Below, piece by piece: positions 58,512 through 64,000 of a DNA stretch of 64,000 nt. Position numbers and translations under genes: made by a program. The stretch spans positions 248,001 to 312,000 of the forward strand of contig BQMF02000010.1 of assembly GCA_027922465.2 (NCBI GenBank), given 5' to 3'. This stretch comes from Turritopsis dohrnii (taxonomy: Eukaryota; Cnidaria; Hydrozoa; Anthoathecata; Oceaniidae). The notes beneath the pieces are model-generated. The model had not been told where the DNA came from. It made no database searches and saw only the letters and a program-made list of their open reading frames with translations. The stretch's first letter is position 1, and the number at the start of each line of letters is the position of its first letter.

Positions 58512-59190
58512 ATACTAATGTAAATATTCGTTAAGCCTAGCTTTAAATATGCCAAGACTACCAGCCTTTGGTATTTTGGTAGGAAGCTCGTTAAAATATT
58601 TTCCTCTAATAAAATAAAAACTCTTTTTTGCCAATTCAAGCTTCACTCTAGGCAGTTTTACTGAAACATTGTTGTTCCTTGTGTCGATTTCGCCCGATAA
58701 AACTTCAAAGTAACCAATGAAATTTTCGCAAACATCAGCATGGAGACACTTGTAAACATAGGTACAACACCGCTTTCGAATTACGTTCAGCGCACTAGGA
58801 ATACTTGAAGTGGTACCACCAATTGTTCTGGTTGCTCTTGATTCCAGACTTTGTATCTTCGCCGTTTGGTTGTTGGTCATATATGGAATTACTAATGGGC
58901 AATAAATCAGGAGCGGTACGATCATAGATCGGTAATGATATTGGATGTGTATGCATCAGCAAAATAGCGTATTCTTCGAAGTAATGTTAAGCGGTTGGAT
59001 GCTTTCTTAATTTTGCTTTTGACATGCTCTGACATGTTAAGTGAACAATTTAATTTTAATCCAGGATACTTACAGGATGTTGTATTGTTGATGGTAATGT
59101 GATCATGACTGAGATCTATCGGTGGCGTTTCGAGCTGTTTCAGTTTCTTGTTAGTTCCAAAGATCATATATTCTGTTTTGCCTTGTTGAC
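58512..59190 (-). pseudogene. CR1-like non-LTR retrotransposon, 5'-truncated 3' end
   Basis: Two adjoining frames form the C-terminal end of a reverse-transcriptase ORF: KTEYMIFGTNKKL (about 59150-59190), SLNMSEHVKSKIKKASNRLT, LLRRIRYF (58922-59167), then PLLIYCPLV, KIQSLESRATRTIGG, NVIRKRCCTYVYKCLHADV and LAKKSFYFIRGKYFNELPTK, ending FKARLNEYLH (58515-58925). The order and wording are those of the post-RT region of CR1/L2-type LINEs. A frame shift separates the halves. The RT core is absent, as expected from 5' truncation. Confidence 0.8.
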
Positions 59191-59263
59191 TTTAGGACAC
59201 CCGTGGTGGAGTAAAGTATTTAAAATACCCGTGGTTTCTCCTCCTATTACTACTACTCCCAGT

Positions 59264-60075
59264 AAGCATCCGACGTTTAAATGATGGTCAGGATTTTGTC
59301 ACATTAACGTCGCGACCAAAACTGACCAAAGCTAACGTTTATTTGACGTCGTGTTATGGTCATAGTTAGTCATGACCATATCTGACGATCATATGACGAA
59401 GATGTAAAAATCATAATAATGAACGAAAAGCAACTTTTGTTGCTATATCTACATTTCGTTCTCTTATAATTACACAAAAATATGTTTCCTACTCCAATAA
59501 CGGTAAATGAATCGATGACGTCATGTTCACGTTCAAACAACGGTCATTAAAACGTCGATATGACGTCGCTCTTTTCTTAGGAGTTTGATCACAAAAAAAC
59601 ATAAAATGCGTGAAAAGCAAGAAAAGAGATAATGGAATAAAAGCGCTGTCCTGGGTACAACAGAATTTAATTCCTTAAAACTAAACCGAAACTAAATAAG
59701 TGATTTTTAAAAACGTTGGGGTGACGTCGTAACAACCGTTTCTTCGACGTCCATACAACGTCATTTACATTCATTATAATCAAAAAAATAATACGCAAAG
59801 CTGCGAAGGAAATTAACAATCCAATTTGCAGCTATTTTCCCGCTGTTCCTTTTTTATTTCTTTGTTAGCCATGTAAGCACAAAGACGTTGTTTCAACGTT
59901 GTTTGACGTCGTATTCCATCGTCGCTTGACGGTCGTTTAATGGTCGAAATGGAAACAACAAAACAACGTCGGATTTTGACGTCAAAACAACGGTTAAGAA
60001 AACTCAAAAATGACGTTGCACGGACGTTGTTCAACGATCAAAAGAACGAAAACAACATTGCATTGACGTTGTAGT
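59264..60075. repeat. GACGTC/AACGTT-rich repeat block
   Basis: It starts cccagtaagcatccgacgtt and contains many degenerate 'tgacgtcgt', 'caacgttgtt' and 'tgacggtcgtt' units to 60075. The pattern of short palindromic ACGT-core motifs along 800 bp looks like an element with iterated internal motifs rather than coding sequence. Confidence 0.5.
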
Positions 60076-60081
60076 TGATAA

Positions 60082-60190
60082 TTAGTTTATAACTAGTAAC
60101 CTGGGTAAAAATTTTTTACCAGTTTTAATCAATGTGAGTTAAACCACAGAGAAAGGCTTTAGTATAATAAATTTTCCCTGGAAACATAAC
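60082..60190 (-). repeat. copy of the 5576-5660 hairpin repeat
   Basis: Inverse of the sequence at 5576-5660, starting ctagtaacctgggtaaaaat and ending near ttccctgg. Confidence 0.5.
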
Positions 60191-60250
60191 AGAATCAAAC
60201 GAAATATAATCGACATTCAATACACATGTAGAAAGTCTAAATTTGAACTA

Positions 60251-60336
60251 CAGTACACTCTCTTCAACTCGAACCTCGAAGGGGAAAACAAAATCGTTCG
60301 AATTATGGAGAGTTCGAGTTATAGAGAGTGATACTG
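60251..60336. repeat. 86-bp pogo-like MITE
   Basis: CAGTACACTCTCTTCAACTC at one end, inverse CAGTATCACTCTCTATAACT at the other, TA duplicated on both sides. Nearly a pure inverted repeat. Confidence 0.65.
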
Positions 60337-60945
60337 TACTGTACTAAATACTAAATGGCAAAGATCTAAACTTTTTAATGAATCGTGGCAATTAAAAAAG
60401 ACAATAGATTGATATCAAAACATATATTTTTAGCAAATCCAAAATTATAATTTAACTGTATATAAACTAACTCTCCGCTGTAAGAAACAGTATACTTATC
60501 TGCGCTTGAATATTATCTATTGTCGCTTATCTATCTAATACTGTTATTCTAACCTCTTTCTTACAGCGTAGAGTTATTAAGAATAGTAATAATATTTTTT
60601 AATAATTTTTTCTGATTATTTTTAAATTTTTTTTTTGGTTTTTCTATTTTTTTAAAAACATAGTCGGGTCGGTCCGCCCACCATTCCGGGACCAGACCCG
60701 GAATGCCGCCTGAGATGTGGATCCTGGGTGATCCTCGCGATATTTGGCAAAATCCAAAAAAGTGAGTTCTAAACAAAATCAATAAAGATTAATAGTTTAC
60801 CGAATAAAATAGATGATATTTGATTCTACAAATAAAATCTTACTTTTTGCCAGATTTTCATCAACATCCATAACATCTATAAAAATATAGTATATCTACA
60901 CATGATTGTTTAAAGAAGCCAATTAAACGAACTAAAAGTGTCTTA
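60337..60945. other. no feature seen
   Basis: AT-rich. A GC-richer patch at 60664-60740 ('gtcgggtcggtccgcccacc') is not recognised. Confidence 0.35.
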
Positions 60946-61375
60946 GGACAGCTTTATACAGCCGCATAATCGCCGCGTCGAATAAAACTCTTTATTAAAT
61001 GCGACGTAAATTCGACTGTATAAAGTGAAAAATTAATTAAGTGCGACATAATGAATTAAGTTCAGCAGAGTTTGTCGAATAAAACGGCAATCTTCGACAT
61101 AAATTCGGCATCACTTTATACAGCCGCATAATCGTCGAATTTAATAACAGCTTGAGTGAACTTCGTGAAAAAAAGTGCATGAAAGTAGTGGACAGCGTGT
61201 AAGAAACACACGATGAGAAATTTATTCGACAATTATGCGGCTGTCTAAAGTCATGTCGAATTTGATATGCGGCAACAAAACCTGTATAAATTGACTGTCG
61301 CATTTTTGTCGAATTTTACCCGAATTAAAGTAATTTAATTCGACACGGCGATTATGCGGCTGTATAAAGCTGTCC
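60946..61375. repeat. PIF/Harbinger-like MITE, 430 bp
   Basis: Ends GGACAGCTTTATACAGCCGC, continuing ataatcgccgcgtcgaat, matched by the inverse at the right end with one or two differences; TTA target duplication (60943-60945, 61376-61378). Internal copies of 'cagccgcataatcgtcgaat' occur at about 61120 and inverted at 61226. Confidence 0.75.
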
Positions 61376-61399
61376 TTAAAGAACAGAATCTAAATTTGT

Positions 61400-61500
61400 T
61401 GAAAAATCGCTGCGAAGGAGTACATTTGTATAGAAAAACGTATGCAAACTATTTTAATGAAAGTGCTCTTCGTTGCAGTGACTTTTTGATGATTTTTTAT
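61400..61500 (-). repeat. CCCAGT MITE, partial copy 5
   Basis: Contains aaatcgctgcgaaggagtac and 'gttgcagtgactttttgatgat', as in the copies near 30 kb, but lacks clear CCCAGT ends. Confidence 0.5.
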
Positions 61501-61884
61501 ACAAAAGATCATGTAAATTCAAAAACTTACCGCTTCCACTGCCGGAAGGCTTTTGATTGTCAACAACTAAAATACATAACAAATGAAGGAGTGAACTGAA
61601 GAAGGCCTCGAAATTATTCTTTTTCACATTTATAACAAACATTCACTGTAGATATTGAATTCATTAAGTGACCTTTGTAAATTTAAATTTTAAAATACGC
61701 GAAACTAATAGTGTCAAATTGAAAGAAGAATAGTAAGCAGCCATATTGAAACCTCACCAAGGTCACGTTTTGTTTGTGCTGCAGGCTGAGGCCTTTTCAC
61801 AGTCTTTTTAATTGCTAAATTAATTAACATGAAACTAATGAAGACACATTCACATAGATTTTATCATGCCAATTTTATCATTGT

Positions 61885-63055
61885 TATTAGATTTCTGCGA
61901 AACCAAGAAAGCTATTACAACCGGCTTTCGTTTTTTTCTTACTGTCCAAACCTAGCGGTTTTTTGAAATTTCGTGCGTGCATTTACATGAAACCAAAGCA
62001 CCGTCCATTGCATGTCAGCCAAAGATTTACAAAAGTTTCTTTGATCAATATTAAATGGATTTTAAAGAAGATGTACATATTTTAAGATGAAAACAGAAAA
62101 TATATAAAAGAAGCTTATAATTATCTTGGACTGTCATCATTCTTTTTCAACTTAAAAGAAGTTCTCAACGGATTGTAAACAGAAGAGTCAAAAGAGGTAG
62201 ATATATTTATATCTTTACTGACATGCATGGCTTCCGTGGCACAGTCGGTTAGTACAGTAACTACTAACCCGAGGGTCGGTGGTTCAACTCCGCGTTGATC
62301 AAATTTTTAAATGTCATAAAATATTTCGATTTTGGATTTTTGCGAAAGCAAGAAATACATTACAACCGGCTTTTCACCTCCATTTTTTTCTTACTGTTTA
62401 AAGCTAGCAGTTTATACATTACAGAGACATTATGTAGTTCTGTGGCGCAGTTACTTGGCTGCTAACCGAAAAGTCGGTGGTTCGAGCCCACTTTGATCGT
62501 GTAACATTTTTTGTCGAATTTCATAATTGTCATAACATTTTTCATTTTTCATGCTTCAACAGATTTTGCAGAAATCTTTCTGCCCATACGGGCATCTTGT
62601 TCAAATTCTATCAAGGTGTTAAAAAGATTTTAAGGAAAGGTAATTTGCTTAAATTACTTACCTCCTTTCTTTTTGTCCAACTGGTCCATATCTAATTAAA
62701 TTAAAAATAAAACAATTAACATTTGAACGAAATATAGATCTAAAATAAAAGTGTGGTGACACTTTACTTAATTCATACACTGTTAATGTAAGGATAATAA
62801 ACAAATAGTAAACCATACTTTCTTGGACGGATTTTTCGAATACTAAAATGTAAAGTATGTATATAATAGATAAGTGATTCAATTAGACGCAAAAGGCTCA
62901 GCAAAATATTTTTGAAAGTAAAAATGTTTAACTTACTTGTGTCTTAAGTGGCATTGCCATTTTTGGATTTCTGCGTAAGCAAGAAAGCCTTTACGATCGT
63001 CTTTGTTGTTTTTTTTTTTTTTCATCTTACTGTCCAAACCTAGCGATTTTTTCCG
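61885..63055 (+). repeat. tRNA-derived SINE cluster (two heads, three bodies)
   Basis: Heads: 62230-62300 has an A-box-like tggcacagtcggttag and B-box-like GGTTCAACTCC; 62435-62500 has tggcgcagttacttgg and GGTTCGAGCCC. Bodies beginning 'atttctgcgaaaccaagaaa' or 'tttttgcgaaagcaagaaat', with 'cttactgtccaaacctagcg', lie at about 61890-61965, 62325-62412 and 62965-63052. Repeated heads and bodies in alternating order support a SINE or tandem SINE array rather than true tRNA genes, since the heads do not fold into a clean cloverleaf by eye. Confidence 0.6.
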
Positions 63056-64000
63056 CCGTCTCAATCTTCATTGGTGCATAAAGCGCCACTATTTCGCAAG
63101 GGTGCTAATTAACTTTAATAGCGCTAGTTTATTGGCTTGATATTTTCCGCCATGTGATCATCCGGGTATTTTTCGACTTCACATTTGCACGCCGTTCGCA
63201 TAATGGTAGAAGAAACCGAAGAAACCCACTTAGACTTCCACGTGTTGATTGATCAATATTGAACAGATTTAAAAGAAAATTTAAGGGAGAAGGGGAGAAA
63301 TTTATAATTATCTTACAAAGATTCTACTGCGTTCATTCTTTTCTAAAAACAAGCTCTCAATGTTTTATAAAAACAGTGTGTGAAAAGGAATGCTTTTTTT
63401 TGGAAAATGTCTGGAATTCTTTTAAGCCTTTCTAAATACCAAAGATCCTTTATTTCATGTGTGGGCTGTAGTGCTTTTTAAGCTCTGGATACATGCAGCT
63501 CGGCTGAGTTTCCTCTTCAGCTCTAACAACATACAAGAATGTTCTGTCTACCCTCTACCTGTGCATCATTTTATGTTTGATGTTTCTCTAGCTATTTTAG
63601 CTTATTTACTTGTATATTCTAAATACTGGACATCCTTTAACTCAAATTTCTGCTTTCAGTTATGTTTGCTAATTTTGGTAAATGTAGGTTTTAGTTTTCA
63701 TAATCCTAATCTTTTTTTTACTTCTGGATGTTTGGGAAGTCTTAGTAATTTGGAAGATTGACCGTACATGCGTAATCACTGTAATATCTGAAAGCACATA
63801 AATTTGGTGTTATTTTGTTCATTAAGTTTATTGGGAGTTAACGTAAGTTTCGTATTGTGTCAGTTATCCTTTCATAATGCCCTGGCGTGTATACGTAATT
63901 AAAAATTTAACGTTTTTTAAGTTTCTGAATAAATCTTTATAATCTTTTCATGAAATTTAGTTCAGGTAATGCATGTTTCTAAATTAAAAAGATAGCAATG
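63056..64000. other. no gene recognised
   Basis: A short frame from ATG 63204 (MVEETEETHLDFHVLIDQY) and a 100-codon frame at 63459-63761 have no recognised domain. AT-rich tail of the window. Confidence 0.35.

Noticed and set aside
62230..62500. True tRNA genes
   Set aside because: A and B boxes are present but the stems do not pair convincingly by eye and the sequences sit in a repeated SINE context.

Overview
This is eukaryotic nuclear DNA. It is AT-rich, its protein-coding genes carry GT-AG introns, and much of the sequence is degenerate transposons and short inverted-repeat elements. The intronless, clustered class A GPCR genes, the two intron-rich mitochondrial genes and the mix of elements (pogo, DD41D mariner-like, Helitron, PIF/Harbinger- and hAT-like MITEs, tRNA-derived SINEs, CR1-like LINE) fit an early-branching animal. 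My best guess is a cnidarian, possibly an anthozoan/octocoral. That is an inference from style, not proof.

Layout: 0.6-9.6 kb holds two paralogous intronless GPCR genes on the minus strand, separated by repeats, including a dead pogo transposase split by a SINE. 14.8-22.8 kb (+) holds a complete ten-exon mitochondrial folate/FAD-type carrier gene (SLC25A32-like), assembled here exon by exon. Its third exon has a second, diverged copy 152 bp downstream with the same phases, so the two can only be used as alternatives. 23.9/24.2-29.6 kb (+) holds an ECHDC3-like enoyl-CoA hydratase-domain gene in at least nine exons, head-to-tail behind the carrier. Both products are expected in mitochondria.

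From 30 kb to the end I find no intact host gene. The region holds relics of tyrosine-phosphatase domains in divergent orientation (35.3-36.5 kb), candidate orphan exons (38.4, 39.5, 41.1 kb), a coiled-coil-like ORF broken by one stop (43.7-44.5 kb) and an intact-looking DD41D transposon with 209-bp inverted repeats, TA duplications and a proline-coding poly-C tract (46.8-48.7 kb). It also holds a 128-bp satellite array with alternating A/B subunits (52.0-53.5 kb; smaller arrays in the opposite orientation at 32.4, 33.2 and 39.8 kb), a decayed Helitron (54.8-56.5 kb), a LINE 3' end (58.5-59.2 kb), a GACGTC-rich repeat block, and PIF-like and SINE elements to 63 kb.

The most interesting host observation is the tandem exon pair in the carrier gene. 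The most interesting genome-structure observations are the DD41D element, TIR families with internal minisatellites, nested insertions, and TIR elements holding exon-like sequence.
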